Positions 1 to 7,565 of a DNA stretch of 59,836 nucleotides are shown piece by piece. Position numbers and translations under genes: made by a program. The first letter of the stretch is position 1. Each line of letters starts with the position of its first letter. Source of the stretch: a virus; IMG/VR virus record IMGVR_UViG_3300023172_000031, positions 1 to 59,836 of that record; one strand, written 5' to 3'. The notes below the pieces were generated by a model. That model searched no databases. It was given only the letters and a program-made list of their open reading frames with translations, and was not told the origin of the DNA.

Positions 1-274
1 CAGGTAGGACGTCACTTCCCAACCTAACCATACGTAATTCATTCGGTAGTCCTCCTACATAGTTAACAAGGTTCCAATAACTTTGTATGTTATGAACCAT
101 AATGTCCCATAGACGCTGTTCAGCAACATCACGTGTTTGCCTATTCAACCAAGCAACAGTTGTTGCTTTTGTATTTAACGGTCGTTGAATCTCCTCTAGC
201 AGTTTCTTCTTCTGCGTTTGATCAGGATGCATATATTTGCAGGCAAAGCCTATACGTTTCGTAGTCGATTCCAT
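1..274 (-). CDS. uvdE: UV damage endonuclease (UvdE/UvsE family), N-terminal part
   Basis: The frame opens at an ATG whose first base is 274 and runs off the left edge, so only about the first 91 residues are present. The opening (IGFACKYMHPDQ), then TTVAWLNRQT, and later a GSDVLP segment resemble the first strands of the UVDE TIM barrel, in which LNRQ- and SSDLLP-like motifs are typical. Such enzymes nick DNA 5' of UV photoproducts and abasic sites, a plausible repair role for a surface-ocean phage. The start overlaps the end of the upstream HAD gene by 25 bases. The metal-binding residues lie outside the window, so the call rests on the N-terminus. Confidence 0.72.
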   Translation of the reverse strand, partial: MESTTKRIGFACKYMHPDQTQKKKLLEEIQRPLNTKATTVAWLNRQTRDVAEQRLWDIMVHNIQSYWNLVNYVGGLPNELRMVRLGSDVLP

Positions 275-951
275 GTGTCTTCCCAGTTTTTAATATTATA
301 GCAAATTCCTAGATCGTTGTCAATGATTTGTTTTTTCAAAGGATAGTCATTTCCTTCAGGATACATAGCATCACCAAAAAAGTGTAGTGTATCATTTGGA
401 CTAAAATCTCTTAAGATTTGTGATTTGTCATTGCCTTTTGGAAAAACATCAATGCCTGTTTCACCGCCAACCTTAGCACTTATCTCTGGGAACATAGTTT
501 CGAACGCTCTTGCTATTCTATCTCGTTCGTTTATCCTTAAATCATGCTCTACATATAGTTTACGTTCACCCACAGTAGCATTACGTCCTACTACACTAAA
601 ATTACACATACCAGGTCTATGCTCAAAGTGTAGTCCTGTACGTAGTGGGAATTCGCTTTCGTTCATGCATTGTGTTAAAAACTGTTCTGCTATTTCAGGT
701 AATTTCCAATCTGTTGTATAAACATTAGTTCCTGCTTCGTAAACATCACTGCCTGAACAGTTGTAAACTTTTTTAACATTTTCGCAAATGTCAGAACCAA
801 TTTGTTCAACAGTTTTTTCGTAATCACTGCCTGTTACAAGATATACATTATTTGAATATGTAAATTCTAAAAACCAACGTTGAAACTCAACGTTCATTTT
901 TTGACGACTCGGAGTCAGAGTACCGTCCACGTCAAATATGAATCTTTCCAT
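250..951 (-). CDS. HAD-superfamily phosphatase/mutase, eukaryotic-type phosphomannomutase-like
   Basis: 233 residues. The N-terminus has the HAD motif I FDVDGTLT (nucleophile Asp about 7). Near residues 170-200 there is a GNDKSQIL segment and then FFGDAMYPEGNDY, which matches the FFGD...GGNDY signature of eukaryotic-type phosphomannomutases (HAD-IIB). The likely reaction is mannose-6-P to mannose-1-P, feeding GDP-mannose, or a related sugar-phosphate dephosphorylation. A glycosyltransferase (1800-2501) and a short nucleotide-sugar dehydrogenase (57845-58582) in the same window suggest glycan synthesis. It is shorter than PMM2, so a plain sugar phosphatase is the alternative. Confidence 0.7.
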   Translation of the reverse strand: MERFIFDVDGTLTPSRQKMNVEFQRWFLEFTYSNNVYLVTGSDYEKTVEQIGSDICENVKKVYNCSGSDVYEAGTNVYTTDWKLPEIAEQFLTQCMNESEFPLRTGLHFEHRPGMCNFSVVGRNATVGERKLYVEHDLRINERDRIARAFETMFPEISAKVGGETGIDVFPKGNDKSQILRDFSPNDTLHFFGDAMYPEGNDYPLKKQIIDNDLGICYNIKNWEDTWNRLRNV

Positions 952-1104
952 TTACTGCTTTTTCCTTACTTGTGGCTTAGGTTTACGTTCTTGCGGTTTT
1001 TCTAAAATGTTACGAATTGTATAAAGTTGTTCAATAACATCTTCAACTAGGTCTATGTCACTTGGCTTGTCTGTATCAAGATCAAGTTCTATTTTAATTT
1101 TCAT
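952..1104 (-). CDS. small acidic/basic hypothetical protein, 50 aa
   Basis: ATG at 1104, TAA at 952-954, directly abutting the HAD start at 951 and overlapping the end of the glucosaminidase gene by 11 bases, as expected inside a phage operon. The protein starts MKIKIELDLDTD, has a short amphipathic helix and a basic tail ending in RKKQ. No family recognised. The tight packing and continuous frame support it being real. Confidence 0.55.
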   Translation of the reverse strand: MKIKIELDLDTDKPSDIDLVEDVIEQLYTIRNILEKPQERKPKPQVRKKQ

Positions 1105-1759
1105 TTTGTTGTCCGTCTAAATATATATGAATTTTCTTTGCTCTATCTTTTACAAGTGTTGTATAATCAGGATTAGTACTCCACTTGTTTAAAAAATCTA
1201 TTTGTTTATCTATATCAAAATTGTGATCGTTAAATTGTTTTACACGTTCTGCTCTAAATTCTGTGTAAGCCGGATGGGTGTTAATAATTCTAATCATGTC
1301 TTTAACACTTGCACATTTACTTCTATACTTTTTAACACCAAAGTCGGCATCAGGTAAGTCAATCGGTTTTAATTGAGGTACGTTAGGATCCCAGGTTCTA
1401 ATGCCAAAAAGGTTATTTCCATCTCTTGCAAATCTACTTTTGCCATAGCCTGTTTCAAGCACAGCCATTGCTATAATAATATCTCTATGAATTCTTTCTC
1501 TAGGTTCAATACCTAAGTTCCAAAAGTCAACACAACGAGCAACACCTTTAACAAATTGTTCGTCGGTAGTATAATCAATTGCAGGTTCTAAAAATCCAAA
1601 CTCAGACCATTCGTTTGCAAATGCTTTTTGCATTTTAGCAGTCCATTTGTCTGTAATCCAATGATTAGGAAACCAAGTGCCTAGCCCAAATGTAGAAATA
1701 ATCACAACTACACCTGCAAGAAAATATGTTATTTGTTTTTTGACTTTTTTACTAATCAT
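1094..1759 (-). CDS. membrane-anchored glucosaminidase-type peptidoglycan hydrolase
   Basis: 221 residues. Residues about 10-30 form one hydrophobic segment (signal anchor), followed by a soluble domain with AVLETGYGKSRFA and GNNLFGIRTW, the hallmark of the FlgJ/Bax-type N-acetylglucosaminidase fold with the catalytic Glu in LETGYGKS. It should cut glycan strands in the periplasm after export. It could be the endolysin with a signal-anchor export mode, or an enzyme for genome entry or spread. A near-perfect sigma70-type promoter lies directly upstream (1768-1796). Confidence 0.75.
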   Translation of the reverse strand: MISKKVKKQITYFLAGVVVIISTFGLGTWFPNHWITDKWTAKMQKAFANEWSEFGFLEPAIDYTTDEQFVKGVARCVDFWNLGIEPRERIHRDIIIAMAVLETGYGKSRFARDGNNLFGIRTWDPNVPQLKPIDLPDADFGVKKYRSKCASVKDMIRIINTHPAYTEFRAERVKQFNDHNFDIDKQIDFLNKWSTNPDYTTLVKDRAKKIHIYLDGQQNEN

Positions 1760-1767
1760 ATGACTAT

Positions 1768-1796
1768 ATTATAACTAACTTTGTTTGAAAAGTCAA
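1768..1796 (-). promoter_or_regulatory. sigma70-type early promoter
   Basis: Minus strand TTGACT (1791-1796), 17-base spacer, TATAAT (1768-1773). It lies 9 bases before the glucosaminidase ATG, so the leader is very short. One of eighteen near-identical sites in the window. Confidence 0.85.
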
Positions 1797-1799
1797 GTC

Positions 1800-2501
1800 C
1801 TATTTCCAATTTTCTTTGCACCAAGGATCAATGCAATCTTTTGGATTCGGATCACCATGAAAAACTGCAACACTTGTTTCGGGTAGAATTTTTGGTACGC
1901 CAGGAGAGACAAAGTTGCGTTTACCTGTAATACGTGTCATTTCGGGTCTGCCACGCATTTCCCATTTATAACTTTGTATCCATTCGTCAGGCCAAAAGTT
2001 AAATTCTGAACGAACATTTTCATATAGCCAATCTTGATCTCCATGATATCTTTTTGAATGATATCCAGGCTGTTCCATAAACCTTTGATATACAACCTTG
2101 TGTTGTCCTGTTTCTAATCTAAATATACTAGAGTTCATTCGAGACCATGTCGATTGCATTGATCTATTAAAATCTCTAATAACACAGAACTCACCTGCCT
2201 TATATGTAAACAGTTTATCTATGTTATCAAAGATAATAACATCTAGATCAATATAAAGTACTGTACCATGTATTCCTAAATTAGGATTAAAGAACATAGT
2301 CTTGTACCACCAACCATTAATTTCAGGATGCTTTTGAATAGGCATAACTTGTATGCCCGGGTTGATTCCTGTAGCATCTTCTGTAAAGCAGACAAAGGTA
2401 TGAGGTACTGTTAGATTACGACTAACCATACTATGCAAAGTGTTTACATACTCAGCACTATATTTGTTACCGTATTTTAAGCAAACAACATAGTTAGCCA
2501 C
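1800..2501 (-). CDS. GT-A fold glycosyltransferase
   Basis: 233 residues. It begins with a strand (NYVVCLKYGNKYS) and carries LYIDLDVIIF near residues 92-101, which holds the DxD motif that binds the metal and nucleotide sugar in GT-A enzymes such as family GT8. WWYKTMFF before the DxD and a C-terminal HGDPNP fit the same fold. It probably transfers a sugar to host surface glycan, phage DNA or a virion protein; the acceptor cannot be told. The gene follows the cupin gene by about 10 bases, so they are probably co-transcribed. Confidence 0.75.
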   Translation of the reverse strand: MANYVVCLKYGNKYSAEYVNTLHSMVSRNLTVPHTFVCFTEDATGINPGIQVMPIQKHPEINGWWYKTMFFNPNLGIHGTVLYIDLDVIIFDNIDKLFTYKAGEFCVIRDFNRSMQSTWSRMNSSIFRLETGQHKVVYQRFMEQPGYHSKRYHGDQDWLYENVRSEFNFWPDEWIQSYKWEMRGRPEMTRITGKRNFVSPGVPKILPETSVAVFHGDPNPKDCIDPWCKENWK

Positions 2502-2511
2502 TGTGCCCTCC

Positions 2512-3063
2512 TTACATTGATGTATTTACTGGACCGTATGATTTAGTATTCATTGCTTTCATAGGATTAGCACCCAAACTTAACGTTACCCTTGGACCTA
2601 TAATCATAGGTTTGTGATTTGTTAGTCTTGGTAATAAAATTGCATCACCCGGATTTAGTGTGTAGATTGTTTTTTCTTGAGTATCTTTATCAGTTACTAA
2701 GTAAGCAACCTGTCCGTATCCTTGAATTAGTAATACAGTTTCATAGTCATTATGAAGCATTAAACTATTGTGTGTGTCACTCATGCTGTAAAATAAACTA
2801 GCATTGAAGTGAGTTTCAGTTTCGTGTCGATCATAGTTTGATTGGAAGTCAAGCATATACTTTTGCAATCTCTTATCAGATCCAACATCGGGCAAGTGCG
2901 ATCCGCCTCTTGCTAATTCATCGACATTAGTAATTGTTGCTTTGTATTGATTTACTTCTACAAGAGTTTCAAAATTAATATCGTTTTTTGCATCGGGAAA
3001 AGCATTACGATAAACAGCAACGTTTAGATTTTTACGATCTTCGTTTACTTGACTCCAATCCAT
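2512..3063 (-). CDS. cupin / JmjC-like (cupin_8 type) protein
   Basis: 183 residues from the ATG at 3063, which directly follows the queD stop; a longer frame to 3105 would overlap queD. The core has an H-N-D group (LMLHNDYETVLLIQGYGQVAYLV) then LNPGDAILLPRLTNHKP, which matches the metal-binding HxD...H layout and the PGD turn of JmjC/cupin_8 2OG-dependent oxygenases. It may be a tenth member of the window's oxygenase set, or a simple sugar cupin. Substrate unknown. Confidence 0.6.
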   Translation of the reverse strand: MDWSQVNEDRKNLNVAVYRNAFPDAKNDINFETLVEVNQYKATITNVDELARGGSHLPDVGSDKRLQKYMLDFQSNYDRHETETHFNASLFYSMSDTHNSLMLHNDYETVLLIQGYGQVAYLVTDKDTQEKTIYTLNPGDAILLPRLTNHKPMIIGPRVTLSLGANPMKAMNTKSYGPVNTSM

Positions 3064-3064
3064 C

Positions 3065-3514
3065 TTACGCCTCGTAGATTGCAGAGTTAGCACCGTGTTC
3101 TGCACATTCTACCTTAACGCAATAACAACGATTATCTGTCTTTTCTCTAATTAGTTTGTCTGCAAAATTAAATGCGTGTTCTGCAAACTTCTCTGCACCA
3201 ACACCATCAAATATTCTTAGTTCTGCTAGACCCAGTGCTTCTAGTTTTTGTAATTCTTCTAAAAATGGATCTGCTCGATCTACTGCTACCTTGTGATCAA
3301 AACTATCTTCTAGCCAAGCCTTTAGTGGTTTTAGTCCTCCAAAGTCTACTGCCCAGTTTTTGTTATCTAGTTCATCACAACCAAATGTGAATGTAAATGC
3401 TAGACTGTAACCGTGTAGTAGATGGCAATGTGAATGATCTGCGTTTGGTTGTCTAAAGACTGCCGATAGGCCAATATTATGACCATAATGTTTTGTACTG
3501 TAATGTTTACCCAT
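3065..3514 (-). CDS. queD: 6-carboxytetrahydropterin synthase / PTPS-like (QueD)
   Basis: 149 residues. It has the zinc-binding His pattern (HSHCHLLHGYSL near 28-38), DFGGLK around 77, a DHK turn, and a C-terminal ECAEHGANSAIYEA, where the family has its conserved acid and Ala-x-Tyr. QueD converts dihydroneopterin triphosphate to carboxytetrahydropterin on the way to preQ0 and queuosine; phages use it for tRNA Q34 or for 7-deazaguanine DNA. No queC, queE or dpdA is visible here. The leader contains a promoter (3587-3615) and a structured element (3534-3562). Confidence 0.82.
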   Translation of the reverse strand: MGKHYSTKHYGHNIGLSAVFRQPNADHSHCHLLHGYSLAFTFTFGCDELDNKNWAVDFGGLKPLKAWLEDSFDHKVAVDRADPFLEELQKLEALGLAELRIFDGVGAEKFAEHAFNFADKLIREKTDNRCYCVKVECAEHGANSAIYEA

Positions 3515-3533
3515 TATTAACTCCTATATATAA

Positions 3534-3562
3534 TGGCGGCAGAATTAGAAGGGGTGACGCCA
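3534..3562 (-). promoter_or_regulatory. structured leader of queD, candidate riboswitch-like element
   Basis: The RNA between the promoter and the queD ribosome-binding site has UGGCG (3558-3562) pairing with CGCCA (3534-3538), enclosing a C-rich asymmetric segment (UCACCCC... CUGC). AGGAG and the ATG follow directly. A pterin-gene leader with a conserved-looking G+C-rich box in an AT-rich genome suggests ligand control, for example a folE/THF-II-like or preQ1-like switch. This is inference: I cannot match it to a covariance model. Confidence 0.35.
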
Positions 3563-3586
3563 AGTCCTATATTAAACATATTGTAT

Positions 3587-3615
3587 AGTATATACAATTT
3601 ATTTGCTTTTGTCAA
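3587..3615 (-). promoter_or_regulatory. sigma70-type early promoter of queD
   Basis: TTGACA (3610-3615), 17-base spacer, TATACT (3587-3592) on the minus strand. The -35 lies inside the end of the upstream oxygenase gene. It would start an RNA with a leader of about 65 bases before queD. Confidence 0.85.
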
Positions 3616-4210
3616 GTCTTTTGTGGTACGTATTAAAACTTATAGTTACTCGTTTTGTAGTTGTGTTTGGTGTTGAATAGTGATACAACCAACTAGGAAA
3701 CAGTATTAACAGTTCGCTTCTAGGTTGAAACTCCATATTATTAGTTGTATAATACGTAGCCTTGTTGTGTATTTCAGCCATTTTAGGTCCAAGTATAGGA
3801 CTTTCAAATACTAGTGGCGCACTACCTTCTTCAACAATTGGATAATATGCTCCGCTAATAATTGATAACTCGTGCCTGTGTTTGTTGATTACACCTTGTT
3901 CCTCTTGTATGTTAAGCCAACTCTTTCCAAGTTCTACAATGTCAAGACCTGCATCTTCACAATACTCGTCAAGACAATCCTGAATGCCTGTTCTTACTTT
4001 TGTTAATTCTTTCGAATGTAGAAAGTTCATTTCATGTTGGCTAGAAGTTTTACCATTGCCAATATCATCAGGCCATACAGTTAGGTCTTTGTAGTTGTTT
4101 AGATATTCTTTTTCTTCAGTGCCAAAAGGAACTTGGTACACCTGTACTAGTGTAGGAAAGATATCATATGTTGCTTTTCTAAACGTTCCGTCAACTATCG
4201 ACGCTCTCAT
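3599..4210 (-). CDS. 2OG-Fe(II) oxygenase, paralogue 1
   Basis: 203 residues. The motif HRHELSIISGAYY (H111, H113) followed about 60 residues later by FPSWLYHYS gives the facial-triad pattern of the phage 2OG-Fe(II) oxygenases grouped as TIGR02466-like, and a late Arg (KRVTISFN) is placed to bind 2-oxoglutarate. It shares layout and motifs with the next gene upstream (4191-4841), which it overlaps by 20 bases, so the pair looks like a tandem duplication. Target unknown: protein side chains, nucleobases and small molecules are all possible. Confidence 0.78.
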   Translation of the reverse strand: MRASIVDGTFRKATYDIFPTLVQVYQVPFGTEEKEYLNNYKDLTVWPDDIGNGKTSSQHEMNFLHSKELTKVRTGIQDCLDEYCEDAGLDIVELGKSWLNIQEEQGVINKHRHELSIISGAYYPIVEEGSAPLVFESPILGPKMAEIHNKATYYTTNNMEFQPRSELLILFPSWLYHYSTPNTTTKRVTISFNTYHKRLDKSK

Positions 4211-4841
4211 GCTTTTCCATCCTATAATCTCTTAGAGTAGAGTAGTAATCTCTGTCCATGTGTCGAACTGTATTAAAACTAATTGTATATCTTTTTTGTG
4301 TAGGATTTCTAGGAACACTATGTCGCAACCAACTTGGGAAAATAACTAATAGTCCTGTCTTTGGCATACATTCAATTTCGTAACGATTATAATTTGTAAG
4401 GTTGATACTGTTAGTGTTCATAAAGTTTGCTTGAATAGGACTTTCAAGAATTAAAGGCGAACTGCCTGGATCAACATAAGGATAGTATGCTCCACTAATA
4501 ACACTTCTTTCGTGTCTGTGAGCATCAACTAAACCACCTTCATACAAACAATTAAACCAACTAGTACTAAGCAATGTATAATCAATACCTGCTTCTTGTG
4601 TATAAATGTCACAGCACTCTTGAATTGTTTTCCATAGGTCTGTTAGTCTTTTGTCATTTAGGAATTGTTCGTCACCTTTAATATAACTACTTTGGCCTTC
4701 GTGAACTAATCTATGATTTCCTGTTGCTTCGAACTTTTCGATTAATTCTAAAACTGTTTTTTCATCTTTGTGTCCTTCTAATTCAAAAGTTGAGATTAGA
4801 GTAGGAAAAGCCTGATGATGAACAAAATCAATTGCTGACAT
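4191..4841 (-). CDS. 2OG-Fe(II) oxygenase, paralogue 2
   Basis: 216 residues from an ATG with a clear AGGAG about 6 bases upstream. HRHERSVISGAYY (H108, H110), SSPLILESP and FPSWLRHSVP follow the same order and spacing as in the downstream paralogue. The final KRYTISFNT carries the probable 2OG-binding Arg. The start overlaps the end of 4828-5400. The two copies differ widely outside the motifs, suggesting divergence of substrate rather than a recent duplication. Confidence 0.78.
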   Translation of the reverse strand: MSAIDFVHHQAFPTLISTFELEGHKDEKTVLELIEKFEATGNHRLVHEGQSSYIKGDEQFLNDKRLTDLWKTIQECCDIYTQEAGIDYTLLSTSWFNCLYEGGLVDAHRHERSVISGAYYPYVDPGSSPLILESPIQANFMNTNSINLTNYNRYEIECMPKTGLLVIFPSWLRHSVPRNPTQKRYTISFNTVRHMDRDYYSTLRDYRMEKHESVDS

Positions 4842-5400
4842 TAAAAACTCCTATATCTAAATTCTTTAAGTTACTGTACTTATCGGGCCAGATTTTTTTA
4901 TTGTAATTCCTGAACTTAATATTGGGAAAGTTCTCTATTACTTTGCCTATTTGGTAAATCCAATAACTTGGATCAACAGGCTTTTTGGTTTCGGCATCGT
5001 AGTTTTTAGTTCCTTTATAAATGTTGTTTACAAACTTTGTTTCGCTATAAAGATCAAATCCGATTAGATCTACAGTATCTTTGGTTAGCATAGCACCAAG
5101 CAATACTGCATAAGGTCCGCTACCCCAATGCCACGGGTCATCTGGCCTAATCCATTCTGATCCACTATAAGGTAATTGCGGTAGTGTATGCACTTCATTA
5201 AATTGATTACTCCAGTCTTTCCTAGTCCAGATCACGCCTTTATAACCACCAGTTTGTGCTTCAATAACCATGCGTTTATCACAGCATACTAGATGATCAA
5301 CAGCATAGTCTCGATATACTGCATTACATCCTACTTTAATACCAGTATATTGTCCTATGTCAATACCTTTTCTAGACTCTCCGTTGCCAATTACAAGCAT
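4828..5400 (-). CDS. putative glycan-related protein (DUF115/sialyltransferase-like N-terminus)
   Basis: 190 residues from the ATG at 5400; a TTG at 5421 would add seven residues. It begins MLVIGNGESRKG, then GCNAVYRDYAVDHLVCCD, a nucleotide-binding pattern (GNGxSR...N..D...D) seen in DUF115 proteins and some bacterial sialyltransferases. A central PDDPWHWGSGPYAVLLGAML segment is also typical of such phage proteins. Function is not certain. It sits at the divergent junction with the tail-fibre genes, which hints at a surface or host-range role. Confidence 0.45.
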   Translation of the reverse strand: MLVIGNGESRKGIDIGQYTGIKVGCNAVYRDYAVDHLVCCDKRMVIEAQTGGYKGVIWTRKDWSNQFNEVHTLPQLPYSGSEWIRPDDPWHWGSGPYAVLLGAMLTKDTVDLIGFDLYSETKFVNNIYKGTKNYDAETKKPVDPSYWIYQIGKVIENFPNIKFRNYNKKIWPDKYSNLKNLDIGVFNVSN

Positions 5401-5411
5401 AGCAATATTTA

Positions 5412-5418
5412 ATAAATA
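5412..5418 (+). promoter_or_regulatory. late-type promoter of the tail-fibre operon
   Basis: Plus-strand ATAAATAC in the context TTAATAAATACAATAG, 26 bases before the ATG at 5445 with an AAGGA ribosome-binding site between. It resembles the T4 late promoter TATAAATA and matches other sites in this window. Confidence 0.6.
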
Positions 5419-5444
5419 CAATAGTTACAAGGAATAATACTGAA

Positions 5445-7565
5445 ATGACAGCGGCATATTACGATTTTTTTAGACAAATAAGACTCTTTAGTCAAGATGG
5501 TACTCTACTGCATACTATGGAAGCAGATAGTACTACAGACTATGTAGATATCCTACCTGGTGAAGGTGTACGTTGGAACAACGTAAATGACTCAACAGTT
5601 GATGGGTTTGTTCTTGATGTCCAGTATAACTTCGAAGTACCCCTTGCTTCAACTACTTTACGATTGTCAGATGTAAATGCAAATGCTAAAGATATTGAAT
5701 TAGTTGCAGGAACTAATATTAGTATTGTTCGTAACAATAGTGGTAGATTAACATTTTCAGCACTAGTTGGTGGTGTTAGTAAAAGTATTCAAACTATTAC
5801 CACAACAAATCCAGTTAGAATTACAACAGTTAATCAACACGACTTTGCGGAAGGTACTCCGGTAACTATTGTAGATGTTGTTGGTACAACAGAATTGAAC
5901 GGTAATGAATACTTTATGGACATTATCGATTCAACAACATTTGATTTATACACAGACGAAGATAGAACTGTTCCACTAGATGGTACAGCATTTACAGCAT
6001 ACGTTTCGGGTGGTGTTGCTACTGCTGACTATGGTGGTGCAAAACAAGCATTTAAAACAATCGCTGTTACAGGGCAATCTCCTATAGTAGCAGACAACGT
6101 TCAAGACACGTTAACAATCACTGGCGGCGGAGGTATTGATATTACAACATTCCCCGGTAGTGATGCAATGACTATCGAAATTGACACAAACGTTATTACA
6201 TCAACAGGTAGTCAAACACTAGTAAACAAAACACTAGCATTCCAAAACAACACGATTACAATGTTGTTAAGTGAATTAAACACGGCAGTTACTGATACAG
6301 ATGTTGTTGGTATTGATGAAACACAAACACTTACAAACAAAACACTAACAGCACCAGTTATTTCAAGTATTAGTAATACAGGTACGTTAACACTTCCAAC
6401 AGATACTGATACACTAGTTGGTAGAGCAACAACAGATACACTTACAAATAAAAGTATTGACTTTAATGATAATACTGTTACAATGACGTTTGCTCAGTTG
6501 AATACTGCAATAAGTGATGCAACAGTTGTTGATCTAGATGATTCTCAAACACTTACAAATAAGTCAATTGATGCAAGTAACAATACACTTTCAAACATTG
6601 CAAACTCGTCATTAACAAACAGCAGTATTACTTTTAGTGACGGTACTACTACAGACGCAACAGCATTAGGCGGAACATTTACAGTTACCGGAGGTACAGG
6701 ACTTACGTCAACTGTAAGCACTGGTGCAGTAACACTTGCTATTGATACTACAGTTGTTACATTAACAGGAACACAAACACTGACAAACAAATCAATTGAT
6801 GCGAGTCAGTTAACAGGCACAGTTGATAATGCTAGACTTGACCAACAATTACAAGATGTTGCAGGAATGACTCCAACAGACAGTAATTTTATTGTTGGTG
6901 ACGGTACAAACTTTGTATTAGAATCTGGTGCAACAGCAAGAACAAGTTTAGGTTTAACTATTGGTACAGATGTACAAGCCTGGGACGCAGACCTTGATGC
7001 ACTTGCTGGGTTAACTTCTGCGGCAGATAAAGGAATTTATTGGACTGGTGCTAATACTGCTGGTACATTTGATTTTTATAACATTGGTAGAACATTCTTA
7101 GGTGCAACTAACGTAGGTAATGCCGCTGGTTCACAGCGTAAGTTATTAGGTTTAGATAATGACGACAATGTTACACACGGTAGTTTAGGTGTTGGTACTA
7201 CAGCAAGTGGTACAGCAGGTGAGATTAGAGCCACAGATAACATCACAGCATACTATTCATCAGACATGGCACTAAAAGAAAATATAACAGTTATTGATAA
7301 TGCACTTGATAAACTTAAACAGTTAAACGGTGTGTTCTTTGACTGGACAAAAGAATATATGGATAAACGTGGAGGCGAAGATGGATACTTTGTCAAGAAG
7401 AAAGACACAGGTATTATTGCACAAGACGTAGAAAAAGTATTACCTGAAATTGTAAGAACCAAACAAGACGGGTTCAAAGGCGTACAATACGAAAAACTTG
7501 CTGGATTACTAATCGAAGCAATTAAAGAACTAAACGAAAAAGTAGATAATTTGAGGAAGTCATAA
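5445..7565 (+). CDS. tail fibre protein with S74 intramolecular chaperone
   Basis: 706 residues. The middle (about 250-470) repeats the phrase TLTNK(T/S) at least six times, the usual trimeric fibre repeat of marine myoviruses. The C-terminus (from about residue 604, SDMALKENI) is a peptidase S74 chaperone domain: the catalytic Ser begins the segment, followed by FDWT, GIIAQDVEKVLPEIV and a final coiled coil. S74 domains trimerise fibres and cleave themselves off. The stop overlaps the next ATG (TAATG), so the two fibre genes are co-translated. Confidence 0.85.
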   Translation: MTAAYYDFFRQIRLFSQDGTLLHTMEADSTTDYVDILPGEGVRWNNVNDSTVDGFVLDVQYNFEVPLASTTLRLSDVNANAKDIELVAGTNISIVRNNSGRLTFSALVGGVSKSIQTITTTNPVRITTVNQHDFAEGTPVTIVDVVGTTELNGNEYFMDIIDSTTFDLYTDEDRTVPLDGTAFTAYVSGGVATADYGGAKQAFKTIAVTGQSPIVADNVQDTLTITGGGGIDITTFPGSDAMTIEIDTNVITSTGSQTLVNKTLAFQNNTITMLLSELNTAVTDTDVVGIDETQTLTNKTLTAPVISSISNTGTLTLPTDTDTLVGRATTDTLTNKSIDFNDNTVTMTFAQLNTAISDATVVDLDDSQTLTNKSIDASNNTLSNIANSSLTNSSITFSDGTTTDATALGGTFTVTGGTGLTSTVSTGAVTLAIDTTVVTLTGTQTLTNKSIDASQLTGTVDNARLDQQLQDVAGMTPTDSNFIVGDGTNFVLESGATARTSLGLTIGTDVQAWDADLDALAGLTSAADKGIYWTGANTAGTFDFYNIGRTFLGATNVGNAAGSQRKLLGLDNDDNVTHGSLGVGTTASGTAGEIRATDNITAYYSSDMALKENITVIDNALDKLKQLNGVFFDWTKEYMDKRGGEDGYFVKKKDTGIIAQDVEKVLPEIVRTKQDGFKGVQYEKLAGLLIEAIKELNEKVDNLRKS

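Noticed and set aside
3515-3577. Leader peptide (19 codons, MFNIGLGV...) before queD
   Set aside because: It lacks its own ribosome-binding site, and the same bases form the proposed RNA structure; kept only as an alternative reading.
6190-6800. CRISPR-like repeats (ACACTTACAAA-type phrases)
   Set aside because: They code in frame for the TLTNK fibre repeats, vary in spacing and sequence, and have no spacer structure.
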